A DNA stretch of 64,000 nucleotides, taken from Methanocella_A sp049676595 (GTDB lineage: Archaea; Halobacteriota; Methanocellia; Methanocellales; Methanocellaceae). The notes under the pieces are model-generated. The model made no database searches and was not told the DNA's origin. It was given only the letters and a program-made list of their open reading frames with translations. Position 1 is the stretch's first letter; each line of letters begins with the position of its first letter. Shown here piece after piece: positions 49,531-58,650 of this stretch. The DNA lies in assembly GCF_049676595.1 (NCBI RefSeq), contig NZ_CP187259.1, forward strand, positions 2,914,001-2,978,000. The letters are read 5' to 3'. The position numbers were made by a program, and so were the translations under genes.

Positions 49531-51528
49531 CTATCCTTTTTTCCGGCTCTGCCGGCGCATGGACCTGGCGAGGCCGGTGGACAGCTGGTCGCACATGACG
49601 GACAGCTCCGCGAGTTGAGGCTCCCGCAAAGGCTGGCTAAGTCCGGTAGCTGCTACCATTACCCCGATAGTGTGGCCGTCGGCTATCAGCGGGATCGCCG
49701 CCATACTTCTGATGCTCCGGCTTCTGGCCATGGGATCGAAAGTGCGGACCGAGGCACACCTGCGGTAATCTTTGATCAGCACCGGGCGGGCCCGGTTAAA
49801 TGCTTTGCACTCTAAGGTGGGGCTGTCGTGCTCCGGCACTTCCCTGCAGACTGGCAGAGGTGCGCCCGAGACGTCACCCTTCTGCACTTCGAGGTTAAGC
49901 TCGCTCCCGTCGTAGAGGTACAGCCAGGCCAGCTTAAGCCGGGACGCGTTCATGATGATGTCCACCGACTCGTCGATGAGGTCGCCGGTATTATCGCTGT
50001 CTGCCGTGGCCCTGCTCAGCCTTAAGAGGGCATGTAGTACAGTTGCATCACGTACGGTGACAATGAAGCCCGTCCTGGTGCCCTTATCGTCAAGTATTGG
50101 TGCAGATATCGCATTAAGGGTCCTCCTGCGGCCCGCCACGTCGACGATCATGTAGGCTTCGACCTCCGACCCGATCTCGGGCGCCCGGTTGATCCTGAGC
50201 ATTTTCCTGCTCAGCGGCGTCCCGTTCGTGTGCCGGGGATTGAGTTTCCGCAGAACGTCTGCAAATACGTGGCCTTCGATCATACTCCGGTCTATCTCGA
50301 ACAGCCTGGCGAGGGTATTGTTGACTGTCACGACCACGCCGTCGCAATCGCATACCGCGAGGCCGTGGGGCAGCATGGAGAAGATGTCGGCTGCCTGCGC
50401 CCCCTGTAAGGCGGAAATACAGTTACCCGGCTCGTGGCTGCCATAGGCAGTGTTCAGGAGAGAGACGAGAATTGCTCCGGGGCCTTTCGTCTGGCCTGTA
50501 ACGGCGACGCAGCAGAAGATGCGGCCGCTGTCCGGACACGTCCCCCACTGGGGGGTGCCGGTGGAGACGACGGATCTGAGTACTTCTGCCAGCCCGGCGG
50601 AGGGGATGATCTCCTCCAGGCGTACGCCTGCCAGATCCTCTTTCCCTGCCATAACGCAAAAACTGCGGCTGGCATTGATTACCCGGTAGTCGCAGGGATC
50701 GACGATGGCAACTGCCGAGCCATTTTCCTTTACGGCAGACAGATCTGGCAGCTGACGGACGGGGGGGAGCAGCCGGGCGATGCCGGTGGAGATGATGTCG
50801 CACAATGCCTGGATGCAGCCGACATCATCTTCGGACAGCCGGGATCCGGCATATGCTGTGACTTCTAACGCCCCTATGCACCGGTCGCCCGGCCGGAGCT
50901 TGAAGTACCTTGTATCCATATCCCTTTCGGCGGGGCTGTCATCCAGCGCGTGCCGGGGCTTCTTTCTCACTCCCCCGTGGGGGAAAACCCGGGTGAGGGT
51001 GAGCGGCGGTCTACCGTCAGCATAGATGGACATCCGGGCGATCTTCAGGTTTAGCGGGCCTCCCAGCAAATCCATGAAGCACATGGCGATCTCGTCGATG
51101 TCCCGGGCTGTGGCTGCGATGCGGGCCGCTTCCCTGACCAGCTCGGACTCTGTGACGTCGATGCCGGTGAGCAGCACCCCCACAGCTTTTCCCTCGCTGT
51201 ACATGGTCGTGCCCTGCCACTCCACGCTCCTGATCTTGCCACCTCTCGTGACGATGCTCCCGCGCGTGACGAAACCCGGCTCAACGGTGTCGCCCCGGAT
51301 GGACCGGCGGAGGCACTTTTTCAGGTCTCCTGCCACGACGATGTCGAAGATGCTCTTCCGCAGGGCATTTTCCCTGGAGTACTCGGATATCTTGCGCGCT
51401 TTCTCGTTGAAGAACACGATGCGGAAACTGACATCGACGGCGATGGCTGCGACACCCAGGCGCTCGCAGGCCTCCAGCTGGCTAAAGGTTTCTCTCTGGC
51501 CGGAGTGCCTGCTTCGTTCTGCTAGCAT
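49531..51528 (-). CDS. Multi-PAS/GAF sensory protein without kinase domain
   Basis: This 665-aa protein has an N-terminal PAS (ACERLGVAAIAVDVSFRIVF), a region near residues 120-290, one more PAS (GSAVAIVDPCDYRVINASRS), another PAS (MLPHGLAVCDCDGVVVTVNN), and a C-terminal GAF (RARPVLIKDYRRCASVRTFD, MARSRSIRSMAAIPLIADGH, TIGVMVAA). No histidine-kinase phosphoacceptor or ATPase follows, so it must act through a partner. It may sense redox, small ligands or light. AGGAGGTCATCT before ATG 51528 is a strong ribosome site. Confidence 0.82.
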   Translation of the reverse strand: MLAERSRHSGQRETFSQLEACERLGVAAIAVDVSFRIVFFNEKARKISEYSRENALRKSIFDIVVAGDLKKCLRRSIRGDTVEPGFVTRGSIVTRGGKIRSVEWQGTTMYSEGKAVGVLLTGIDVTESELVREAARIAATARDIDEIAMCFMDLLGGPLNLKIARMSIYADGRPPLTLTRVFPHGGVRKKPRHALDDSPAERDMDTRYFKLRPGDRCIGALEVTAYAGSRLSEDDVGCIQALCDIISTGIARLLPPVRQLPDLSAVKENGSAVAIVDPCDYRVINASRSFCVMAGKEDLAGVRLEEIIPSAGLAEVLRSVVSTGTPQWGTCPDSGRIFCCVAVTGQTKGPGAILVSLLNTAYGSHEPGNCISALQGAQAADIFSMLPHGLAVCDCDGVVVTVNNTLARLFEIDRSMIEGHVFADVLRKLNPRHTNGTPLSRKMLRINRAPEIGSEVEAYMIVDVAGRRRTLNAISAPILDDKGTRTGFIVTVRDATVLHALLRLSRATADSDNTGDLIDESVDIIMNASRLKLAWLYLYDGSELNLEVQKGDVSGAPLPVCREVPEHDSPTLECKAFNRARPVLIKDYRRCASVRTFDPMARSRSIRSMAAIPLIADGHTIGVMVAATGLSQPLREPQLAELSVMCDQLSTGLARSMRRQSRKKG

Positions 51529-51633
51529 AGATGACCTCCTGACAGCTAAGTCATTAATATATTAAGTGTTAAATATATAAATTCGTCCTGCGAATAAGTA
51601 GCTTTATAACCTCAACCGCCACCATTACTGGCC

Positions 51634-52698
51634 ATGCAAACCAAGAAGCTGCTAAGCTTAGACAACTTCCTCATCGCGATGCTAATCTTTATCCCCATTA
51701 GCATAGCGCTCGATCTTTTGCATGCCAATCCGATCATCATCTTCATCGTCGCCGCGCTGGCAATCATACCTCTGGCAGGATTCATGGGCAAGGCGACCGA
51801 AGAGCTTGCAAAACACCTGGGCGCCGGCCTCGGGGGTATGCTCAACGCTACCTTCGGCAACGCTACCGAGCTGATCATCGCCTTTTTCGCCATTCAGGCA
51901 GGGCTGTTCGAAGTGGTGAAAGCCTCGATCACGGGCGCCATCATCGGTAACACGCTGCTGATCACCGGCTGCGCCATGTTCTTCGGCGGCCTGAAGCGGA
52001 AGAAACAGACTTTCAACGCTCAGGCACAGGGTGTCGGCTCCACCATGCTGGCCATCGCCGCAGTGGGCTTGATCCTCCCCGCGCTGGCAGCTCACGTGCT
52101 GAACCTCGGTGCCCTGGAGTCGCTGAGCCTGGGTATATCCGCAGTGCTCCTGATCACCTACCTCTGCAGCCTGCTGTTCTCGCTCCGGACTCACAAGCAC
52201 CTTTACACGTGCGAGGGAGACGAGGAAGAATGCAAGCCTCACTGGTCGAAGAAATATGCGGCCCTGATCCTGCTGCTGGCTACCGTTGCAGTCGCAGTAG
52301 AAAGCGAGATCCTCGTAGGCTCCATCGAGCACGTCAGCCACACCCTGGGCCTGACCGAGCTGTTCATCGGTGTAATCGTCGTGGCCATCATAGGCAATGC
52401 CGCCGAACACAGTTCCGCCATTCTCATGGCGATTAAAAACAAGATGGACCTGTCCCTGAACATCGCCACCGGATCCAGCACCCAGATCGCGCTGTTGATC
52501 GCCCCTGTGCTGGTCTTCGTCAGCTACCTCATGGGCACCCCGATGAACCTCGTCTTCCACGAGTTCGAAGTCGTGGCCATCGTCGCCGCCATCGTGATTT
52601 CTAACATGATTGGCTCCGACGGCGAGTCCAACTGGATGGAGGGGCTGCAGCTAATCGCGCTCTACGTGATGATGGCTGTGGTATTCTTCTTCATATAG
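51634..52698 (+). CDS. cax: Calcium/proton exchanger (CaxA family)
   Basis: This 354-aa membrane protein has two CAX repeats, GGMLNATFGNATELIIAFFA near residue 75 and AIIGNAAEHSSAILMAIKNK near residue 255, the latter followed by TGSSTQIALLIAPVLVF. A mid-loop contains HLYTCEGDEEECKPHWSKKY, with two Cys. It should exchange Ca2+ for H+. A TATA-like TTTATAACC at about 51,602 fits a start near ATG 51634. Confidence 0.92.
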   Translation: MQTKKLLSLDNFLIAMLIFIPISIALDLLHANPIIIFIVAALAIIPLAGFMGKATEELAKHLGAGLGGMLNATFGNATELIIAFFAIQAGLFEVVKASITGAIIGNTLLITGCAMFFGGLKRKKQTFNAQAQGVGSTMLAIAAVGLILPALAAHVLNLGALESLSLGISAVLLITYLCSLLFSLRTHKHLYTCEGDEEECKPHWSKKYAALILLLATVAVAVESEILVGSIEHVSHTLGLTELFIGVIVVAIIGNAAEHSSAILMAIKNKMDLSLNIATGSSTQIALLIAPVLVFVSYLMGTPMNLVFHEFEVVAIVAAIVISNMIGSDGESNWMEGLQLIALYVMMAVVFFFI

Positions 52699-52738
52699 TG
52701 GGCAAAGTGCTTTCAATGCGGGCCAATTTCTCTCTTTT

Positions 52739-53623
52739 ATGAGAAATTGGCCCACTGATTTCGGCCTGATGGCGCGCATGACTCTCACGATGATCTTACT
52801 GGGGGTCGTGTACCTCGGGTTCCTCGCTTTTCTTTACTGGCTGGGTATTGACCCAACCATGCTTATGATCATTGCGGCAGTGATGCTCGGCATCCAGTTC
52901 TTCTTCTCGGACAAACTGGTGCTTATGACCTCGGGGGCAAAGATCGTGACCCCGGAGCAAGCTCCTCAGCTACACGCTGTCGTCGAGCAGCTCTGCGCAG
53001 AGGCAGATATACCGAAACCGAAAGTAGCGATCATGCCCACGGACGTGCCCAACGCTTTCGCAACCGGCAGGAGCCATCGCAAGTCTGTGATCGCGGTCAC
53101 CAACGGCCTGATGCAGCGGCTGGACCCGGAGGAGGTCAAGGCGGTACTGGCCCACGAGCTCAGCCACGTGAAGAATAGGGACGTGGCAGTGATGACGCTG
53201 GCGAGCTTCATCTCGACTGTAGCCTACTTTATCATGACGTCGTTCATGTTTGGGGGAGGAGCTTATGGCCGGGACCGCCGGGGTGCAGGCAGCATGGTCC
53301 TTGTATATGTCGCAGCCCTGATCGTGTACTTCGTCAGCCTGCTGCTTGTCCGCCTTCTATCCCGGTACAGGGAGCTCGCTGCGGACCGGGGCTCGGCGAT
53401 CATCACGGGCAGGCCACGCACCCTCATCACTGCCCTCACGAAGATCAGCGGCCAGATGCAGCGCATCCCTAAGAAAGACCTGAGGGCGGAGCAGGGCATG
53501 AACCAGTTCTTCATCATCCCCGCGATCAGCGGCCGCTCTATCGCTGAGCTCTTCTCCACCCACCCGAGCCTGGAGAGGCGGATCAGGGAACTGGAGCGCA
53601 TGGAGCGTGCCATGAGGTCCTGA
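52739..53623 (+). CDS. htpX: M48 membrane protease HtpX
   Basis: This 294-aa protein has the zinc-binding HELSH in VLAHELSHVKNRDVAV near residue 140 and the third ligand Glu in RELAADRGSA. It has two membrane segments before and two after the active site. HtpX degrades misfolded membrane proteins. Its stop overlaps the start of the next gene (TGATG), which encodes PspAB. This is the conserved archaeal/actinobacterial pairing, so it is part of the envelope-stress block together with PspA-PspAA on the other strand. Confidence 0.94.
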   Translation: MRNWPTDFGLMARMTLTMILLGVVYLGFLAFLYWLGIDPTMLMIIAAVMLGIQFFFSDKLVLMTSGAKIVTPEQAPQLHAVVEQLCAEADIPKPKVAIMPTDVPNAFATGRSHRKSVIAVTNGLMQRLDPEEVKAVLAHELSHVKNRDVAVMTLASFISTVAYFIMTSFMFGGGAYGRDRRGAGSMVLVYVAALIVYFVSLLLVRLLSRYRELAADRGSAIITGRPRTLITALTKISGQMQRIPKKDLRAEQGMNQFFIIPAISGRSIAELFSTHPSLERRIRELERMERAMRS

Positions 53624-54159
53624 TGGGCATTCTTGATTTCCTTCGGCGAAAAGGTCCGGTAGTAAAAGCGGAGGATATGGCAAAACTGCAGAGCGAAGAC
53701 TCGGCGTTGAGGCAAGCGGGATTGCGGTTTGCCGAAAAAGCCGGTATCTGTTATAGGACCTCTAATAGTTGCAGAGAGACCATCCAGAAAATCGCCCGCT
53801 ATCCTCACGGCAGTGGGATTACAGCAAAGTGCAGCACAGTCGAAGATTCCTTCGGCTGCGTCTGGATACTTTTCGACGGCAGCCTCAACAGAGTAACGGA
53901 ATCAGCCAGGGCGGCCTTTGATGCCATATCCGCTAATGCCTGCGGGCAGGATTTCCTGTGCGCGGCCTTTGCGTATGTGGCGGAGGGTAAAAGGGTGTAC
54001 TGGATTTTTAACTTGTACGGAAAGTTCTACCCGTTCATACCGGTCGGAGAGGATAGGGACAATGAGCAGGAAATAAACCTGAAAAGAGAGTTAGAGGATA
54101 ACATCCCCATCGAGAAAGTGTTAAGCCAGTGGTATCCCTTGTGGGGCCTGCCACTCTAG
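53623..54159 (+). CDS. pspAB: PspA-associated protein PspAB
   Basis: This 178-aa protein starts MGILDFLRRKGPV and ends in the family hallmark: VYWIFNLYGKFYPFIPVGED, RDNEQEINLKRELEDNIPIE and QWYPLWGLPL. These match the PspAB family found next to HtpX. Its start overlaps the htpX stop by one base, and its end overlaps pspAA by four bases on the opposite strand. No enzymatic motif is seen; it likely binds HtpX or PspA. Confidence 0.85.
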   Translation: MGILDFLRRKGPVVKAEDMAKLQSEDSALRQAGLRFAEKAGICYRTSNSCRETIQKIARYPHGSGITAKCSTVEDSFGCVWILFDGSLNRVTESARAAFDAISANACGQDFLCAAFAYVAEGKRVYWIFNLYGKFYPFIPVGEDRDNEQEINLKRELEDNIPIEKVLSQWYPLWGLPL

Positions 54160-54434
54160 CCCGGTATGAGGCCTTCTCCGACGAAGAGCTTGCGGGCTTC
54201 CTCGAAGGTCATGTCTGCGGGAGGCAGGATCAGGTCAGATTCCTTGACAGTATACGGGTCCATGGGCATGCCGTTCGTTTTCACCAGCTCGATCATCCGG
54301 TCGTAGGTCTGCCTGAAGCCTTCCCGGTCGTTTCCCGCAATGGACTGGACAAGAGCGTTGTCCAGCGCGTTGATCTCGTCGTAGTACAGCGAGGGTATAA
54401 TGTACTGGTTATCGTTGAGGATGCGGACGATCAT
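54156..54434 (-). CDS. pspAA: PspA-associated protein PspAA
   Basis: This 92-aa protein has the PspAA domain: MIVRILNDNQYIIPSLYYDE, INALDNALVQSIAGNDREGF and KESDLILPPADMTFEEARKL, ending EGLIPG. It is translated from the end of the pspA gene (its ATG lies 26 bp inside pspA), so the two are coupled. The domain binds PspA in membrane-stress responses. It is converging with pspAB and overlaps it by 4 bp. Confidence 0.85.
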   Translation of the reverse strand: MIVRILNDNQYIIPSLYYDEINALDNALVQSIAGNDREGFRQTYDRMIELVKTNGMPMDPYTVKESDLILPPADMTFEEARKLFVGEGLIPG

Positions 54435-55098
54435 AGTGCATCATCTCTGCTTTGAGCCTGTTAAGGGCTCTGGCCACAGGCTCCAGGTCTTGATCTGGAA
54501 TCTTCCCGTCAGCCGGCCCGGTGCAGCCTGCCGCAAGCCGGCGGGCATTTTCGCAGCTTATACTAGCTTCTGCTGCTTTAGCCTTTGTCCTTTCTATGGC
54601 ATAGCGTACAGCGGCCAGCTCTTCATCAAGCCCTGCAGTGGCTTCGCCAAGGCGCAGTTCTGCATCCTCCGGGGGCAGGTGGCGGGTTTCGAGAGTGATA
54701 CGCTCGTCCCGGAAGGCCTGAATCTTCAGCTTTAGCCTCGACAGCAGCTTATCCAGCCGCACCAGATCGGCACTCAGGTTGCCGATTTTTGAGCGCAGGA
54801 GGTCGATCTGCCTCGACACCAGCAGCTTGCGATACAGCAGGCTCGCGGCTTTTTCGTCCTGCCCTTCCCGGACAGCCTCAACCGCCAGCCCTTCCTGCCC
54901 GCGAAGGCACTGGTCAAGCCTGGCGGACTGCGCAAGCAGTTCGGCCTTTAATGAATCGTTGTCAGCGGCAGCGTGTTTCACTTCCGTCCGCAGGTCGTCA
55001 TAGGTTTCCCAAGGATAGTCCTGTATACCCCTGTGCCTTGCTCCCCACGCCCTCGACCTGGCGCGAACGCTGGCCGTTAGCCTGCTGAACAATCCCAC
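54409..55098 (-). CDS. pspA: PspA/IM30-like coiled-coil protein
   Basis: This 229-aa protein begins MGLFSRLTASVRARSRAWGA, the PspA-type start, and is nearly all coiled coil: DNDSLKAELLAQSARLDQCL, then REGQDEKAASLLYRKLLVSR and LSADLVRLDKLLSRLKLKIQ. PspA proteins are ESCRT-III-like and form rings that stabilise stressed membranes. It precedes pspAA with overlapping frames. A fast-diverging archaeal member; the family call rests on layout, on the N-terminal helix and on the PspAA partner. Confidence 0.78.
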   Translation of the reverse strand: MGLFSRLTASVRARSRAWGARHRGIQDYPWETYDDLRTEVKHAAADNDSLKAELLAQSARLDQCLRGQEGLAVEAVREGQDEKAASLLYRKLLVSRQIDLLRSKIGNLSADLVRLDKLLSRLKLKIQAFRDERITLETRHLPPEDAELRLGEATAGLDEELAAVRYAIERTKAKAAEASISCENARRLAAGCTGPADGKIPDQDLEPVARALNRLKAEMMHYDRPHPQR

Positions 55099-55205
55099 TC
55101 GAATCCCGGTAGATCGTACGCGCTGGCCCTATATACCTGTGATCAGTAAAATGAGCAGGTGCTGCCTGCCTGAAGCGGTGCAGTGAGAAAAAGAGTCTCC
55201 ACGCT

Positions 55206-55937
55206 TTACTTCAGCTCTTCAAGTATACCGAACAGCTCGCCGAAGTTGTGGATGACGTAGTCAGGTTTAGCCACGGAGATATCCTTGTTCCCGTACTCGG
55301 TCATGACCAGGACGCTTTTCATGCCGGCGTCGTTCGCCCCTTTGATGTCCCTGTGCGTGTCGTTGCCGAGGTAGATGGCCTCCGAGGGTTTTACTCCGAG
55401 CCTGCGCAGGCACTCGGCAAAGAGCCGTACATCAGGCTTGCGGTACCCGAACTCGGCGGATACGATGACCGCCTGGAAAAAGCCGTATACACCCAGCATT
55501 TTCAGCTCCGGGTACGCGTGGTCCTGCTGGGCGTCGGAAACTATGCCCAGCGTATACCGGTTTCTCAGCTCGCTTAGCGTCGGGAAAACGCCGCTGTAGA
55601 GCTTGACTTTCCTTGTCGATAAAGACCGCTGGAGCTTGATGATGTCGCTGACGATGGTGCTGCTGTTGATGTCGGGGCCGGTGTAGGCGTACTGGTTTTC
55701 GTATAGTATCTCGTACCAGATGCGCCGGTAGTCGTGCTCAGAGTGCTGCTCTTTATTGTACTTCTTCTGCAGCTCTTTCTTCTCGTAGAAGAACCACCGG
55801 AGCTCATCGGCAGACAGGTAGATACCCTGGTACTTGAGGTACGAGGCGAGCCGCTCATAGATGGCCATGTCGTCCTCTTTAGTCTTGATGTCTATGAGCG
55901 TGGTATAGATGTCGGAGACGACGGCCTTTATTCCCAC
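55206..55937 (-). CDS. HAD-superfamily hydrolase, haloacid-dehalogenase-like
   Basis: This 243-aa protein has motif I SDIYTTLIDI, where the second acidic residue is replaced by Tyr as in dehalogenase-type members. Motif II is near GIVSDAQQDH, motif III is the Lys in GYRKPDVRLF, and motif IV is LGNDTHRDIKGANDAGMKSV. A cap domain of about 85 aa separates motifs I and II. It starts at GTG 55937, overlapping the PhoU-like gene by 10 bp, so the two are co-transcribed. Substrate unknown. Confidence 0.85.
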   Translation of the reverse strand: MGIKAVVSDIYTTLIDIKTKEDDMAIYERLASYLKYQGIYLSADELRWFFYEKKELQKKYNKEQHSEHDYRRIWYEILYENQYAYTGPDINSSTIVSDIIKLQRSLSTRKVKLYSGVFPTLSELRNRYTLGIVSDAQQDHAYPELKMLGVYGFFQAVIVSAEFGYRKPDVRLFAECLRRLGVKPSEAIYLGNDTHRDIKGANDAGMKSVLVMTEYGNKDISVAKPDYVIHNFGELFGILEELK

Positions 55938-56614
55938 CTGGCATCCCTCTCCCCATAGGGCACGTGCATTGGAACGCTGCGCTCCTCCAGCCGGCCGGTC
56001 TCGATGTACTCCACCCGCCCGGCAATGTCGGTGATGTGATCACCGATCCTTTCAAGCGCCCTCGCTGCCATGATCAGGTAGATGATGTTGGTCGATCGCT
56101 CCGGCTCGTGGACGATCTCTCCCAGGCTATTGTAAAACACGTTTCCGTAGAGCCTGTCGATCCCAAGGTCGTTTTCGTAGACGGTCCCGAGGTCTCCGGT
56201 GCTTTTGCCAGCGTACAAGTCCATGGCTTTCTTCAGCATGCGACGGGCGATCTCGGCCATTCTCAGTATCTCCAGCGAGGAGCCCGAGACTGGCTTGTTG
56301 GCCACGGCTATCGTGACCCGGGAGACAGCTACTGAGTAGTCCCCGATCCGTTCCAGGTCCACGATCAGCCGGTATGTGCCCAGGACAACCCGCAGGGCTT
56401 TGCCTTCCAGTTTCCCGGCAAGGGCGTCGATGCACTTACGGTCGATATCGAGCTTCAGCCGGTCTATCTCGGCATCCCGGTTGATCACCCTGTCCGCCAG
56501 GTCAACATCGTGGTCTGCCAGCGAGCGGACGGAGTCCTCGATGGACTGATCTGCCAGGCCTGTCATCTTCAGAGTATCGGCTACTATCGATTTTACGTCT
56601 ACCATTTGCTGCAT
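55928..56614 (-). CDS. PhoU-family protein
   Basis: This protein of about 228 aa is a helical bundle with two PhoU repeats. The metal-binding motifs are LIVDLERIGDYSVAVSR in the first and MAARALERIGDHITDIAGRV in the second (E/D-xxx-D). PhoU proteins modulate phosphate transport and the PhoR/PhoB response; in archaea they also occur without pst genes, as here. ATG 56614 has GGTG close upstream. No phosphate transporter lies in the window. Confidence 0.88.
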   Translation of the reverse strand: MQQMVDVKSIVADTLKMTGLADQSIEDSVRSLADHDVDLADRVINRDAEIDRLKLDIDRKCIDALAGKLEGKALRVVLGTYRLIVDLERIGDYSVAVSRVTIAVANKPVSGSSLEILRMAEIARRMLKKAMDLYAGKSTGDLGTVYENDLGIDRLYGNVFYNSLGEIVHEPERSTNIIYLIMAARALERIGDHITDIAGRVEYIETGRLEERSVPMHVPYGERDARWE

Positions 56615-56731
56615 TGGCACCGTCGGCTGAGGCCGACACAGGAGAGTTAAGCTGCGGAGATAAAAGTCCACCTCGGTAATTTCAGGTAAAAACCGGCCCC
56701 CGGAGTGGAAAAGATTCGCCGGTTAAAAGAA

Positions 56732-57511
56732 TTAGAGAGTTGGCTGCTGTCCCACGCCTGACTCGCCAGCCTTTTTCTCTGTGGCCAGGTACACATCGGC
56801 CACGATGAGCGCATCGATCAGGAGGATGAAAAAGAGCACCCATGGCATCGTGATGATGAAGATGGCCAGGATCTGGAGCAGCGAGCCGATACCGTAGACC
56901 AGTACCAGAGTGACCAGGAAAGCGAGAGGGTTAGAAACCAGCACTTTGACCACCCGCAGGGGATTGAGCGCGCTGATCAGGCTACCCTCGGCAGCGTAGA
57001 GGGTCAGGGAAATGAAGAAGGTGAAGAACAGGACGTTGACCGCTATAGCGAAGATGGCGACGAACAGGAACATGAAGGCGATAAAGGCCACGAAACCCAA
57101 GCCCGTCGGGCTTGAAGGCAGAAATATTATGGGTATGAAGAGAAGGGCGAACATCAGGGCAAAGCAGATCATGTACACTATGGCCATCACGAGGAAGGCG
57201 AAAGCATCGGACAGCAGTTTCACGGGCTCGCTGAAGAAACCGGGCATCCGCAGGCTACCAGTACGCCTGTCTCTCAGGCACAGGATGATGTAGCCCCCGG
57301 GCAGCGCCACGCAGACCAGGATAAGCACGAACAGGAGCCCGAACATGGCGAGAAACAGGTATTCGCTGCCCTCGAACAGCTCTGCGGCGATGATCAGGAG
57401 GAAATACGCCACCAGGGGCGGTATGAAGAAGAGGCCGCCGATGAACAGCGAGAGAGGGTTGGATAAGCTGTACTTGAGCGTGACTTCGAGAGGGGTCGCA
57501 AAGATGGCCAT
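56732..57511 (-). CDS. DUF4013 multi-pass membrane protein
   Basis: This 259-aa protein has about six hydrophobic segments and the DUF4013 pattern: TLKYSLSNPLSLFIGGLFFI, PPLVAYFLL, and GYIILCLRDRRTGSLRMPGF. It is an archaeal membrane family of unknown function. The C-terminus is short and cytoplasmic (ATEKKAGESGVG). It is a separate gene, 117 bp before phoU-like. Confidence 0.82.
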   Translation of the reverse strand: MAIFATPLEVTLKYSLSNPLSLFIGGLFFIPPLVAYFLLIIAAELFEGSEYLFLAMFGLLFVLILVCVALPGGYIILCLRDRRTGSLRMPGFFSEPVKLLSDAFAFLVMAIVYMICFALMFALLFIPIIFLPSSPTGLGFVAFIAFMFLFVAIFAIAVNVLFFTFFISLTLYAAEGSLISALNPLRVVKVLVSNPLAFLVTLVLVYGIGSLLQILAIFIITMPWVLFFILLIDALIVADVYLATEKKAGESGVGQQPTL

Positions 57512-57573
57512 TGGACATTAGTTGCACTTGCTGGTATAAAAAGATAGTTTAAAAAGCACTGTGAGACTTTGTC

Positions 57574-57912
57574 TCACAGGTCCCCCATCTCGCACCACTT
57601 GCCCTTGCCCTCCCACATCCTGAGGACGAAGGGGTAAGGAATCTGGTCTTTCAGCTTATTGTACGCGGACTCGCAGATGTTCTCCACGCTGGGGAACTCC
57701 ACGATCTCGTTCAGGCACCGGTGGTCGTACTCGCTCAGGACCTTCCGCAGGATGGTCTTCATGTCGTAGAAGTCCATGACCATGCCTGTCTCTTTCTTTT
57801 CTCCACTGATGATCAGCTCAACCTTGTAAGTGTGCCCGTGCATACACCCGCAGGTAGTGTGCCCTGGCAGGTAATGCGCGCTGTCGATATATTCAATAAC
57901 ACCTAGTCTCAT
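57574..57912 (-). CDS. queD: 6-carboxytetrahydropterin synthase QueD
   Basis: This 112-aa enzyme converts 7,8-dihydroneopterin triphosphate to 6-carboxytetrahydropterin in preQ0 synthesis. Zinc ligands and catalytic Cys are in DSAHYLPGHTTCGCMHGHTY; the catalytic Asp/His are in EYDHRCLNE, and Glu is in LRMWEGKGKW. In archaea preQ0 becomes archaeosine in tRNA. The start codon joins the QueE stop (TAG-ATG). Confidence 0.93.
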   Translation of the reverse strand: MRLGVIEYIDSAHYLPGHTTCGCMHGHTYKVELIISGEKKETGMVMDFYDMKTILRKVLSEYDHRCLNEIVEFPSVENICESAYNKLKDQIPYPFVLRMWEGKGKWCEMGDL

Positions 57913-58650
57913 CTATAAACACCCCCACATTCTGTGGGTCTGTGGAATCACTCTAACATCTTCTACTTCGTCCATGGCTGCCTTTTGCAGCTCTAACACA
58001 AATTTCGGCGACACCTGGCCGACCGGGCCGACCGGGGTTACCGGCTGCAGCACCAGCGCTGATATGGTGCCCTTGATCTGGTCCAGCGCGTGCATCAGGT
58101 CCTCCTTATCCAGGTCCGGAGTCACGATGATCTTGCAGTAGCAGTCCCGGAAGCTGGTCCGCCTCAGAATGCTGAAGGACCGGGCAGTAGCGTTGAAATA
58201 CTTCTCGTACTGGTCTTTAAAATCACAATGGGCTTTCAGCTTGAAGTCGCCCGACACGATCTTCACCACGTCCTTGACGTCCTTTGCGCCTTCGGGAAGG
58301 GTCATGTTCGTCTCGAGGTACAGGGGATGCTTCGCTCCTTTCAGCTCCTTGATGAAGCTGCCATAAAGGAGAGGCTCTCCGCCAGTCAGCGAGATCGAGT
58401 GGATCTTCGGATCCCGCTCTGCGATGTTCAGCAGGCGGCTCGGAGTCATAGGGTTTTCTTCTTCGGCGAAGTCTCCCGAGCCCGGGGTCTTCTCGACCAG
58501 GCACTTTTTCGTGCTGTCCCAGTCTTTGGCCGTGTCGCAGTACAGGCATTCCAGATTACACTTCGGGAACCTGACAAACGTCTGGCGGTAGCCTACATAT
58601 GGCCCCTCACCCTGCACGCTGACGAAGATCTCCCTCACCGGCGCCTTCAC
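57913..58650 (-). CDS. queE: 7-carboxy-7-deazaguanine synthase QueE
   Basis: This 245-aa radical SAM enzyme has the cluster motif CNLECLYCDT (CxxxCxxC) and the substrate/SAM segment ISLTGGEPLLYG, plus VREIFVSVQGEGPYVGYRQT at the N-terminus. It makes 7-carboxy-7-deazaguanine from 6-carboxytetrahydropterin. The true start is GTG 58650, overlapping the DUF366 stop (GTGA); the longer open frame upstream is out-of-frame queC/DUF366 sequence. A 25-aa insertion (KKCLVEKTPGSGDFAEEENP) follows the cluster motif. Confidence 0.93.
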   Translation of the reverse strand: MKAPVREIFVSVQGEGPYVGYRQTFVRFPKCNLECLYCDTAKDWDSTKKCLVEKTPGSGDFAEEENPMTPSRLLNIAERDPKIHSISLTGGEPLLYGSFIKELKGAKHPLYLETNMTLPEGAKDVKDVVKIVSGDFKLKAHCDFKDQYEKYFNATARSFSILRRTSFRDCYCKIIVTPDLDKEDLMHALDQIKGTISALVLQPVTPVGPVGQVSPKFVLELQKAAMDEVEDVRVIPQTHRMWGCL

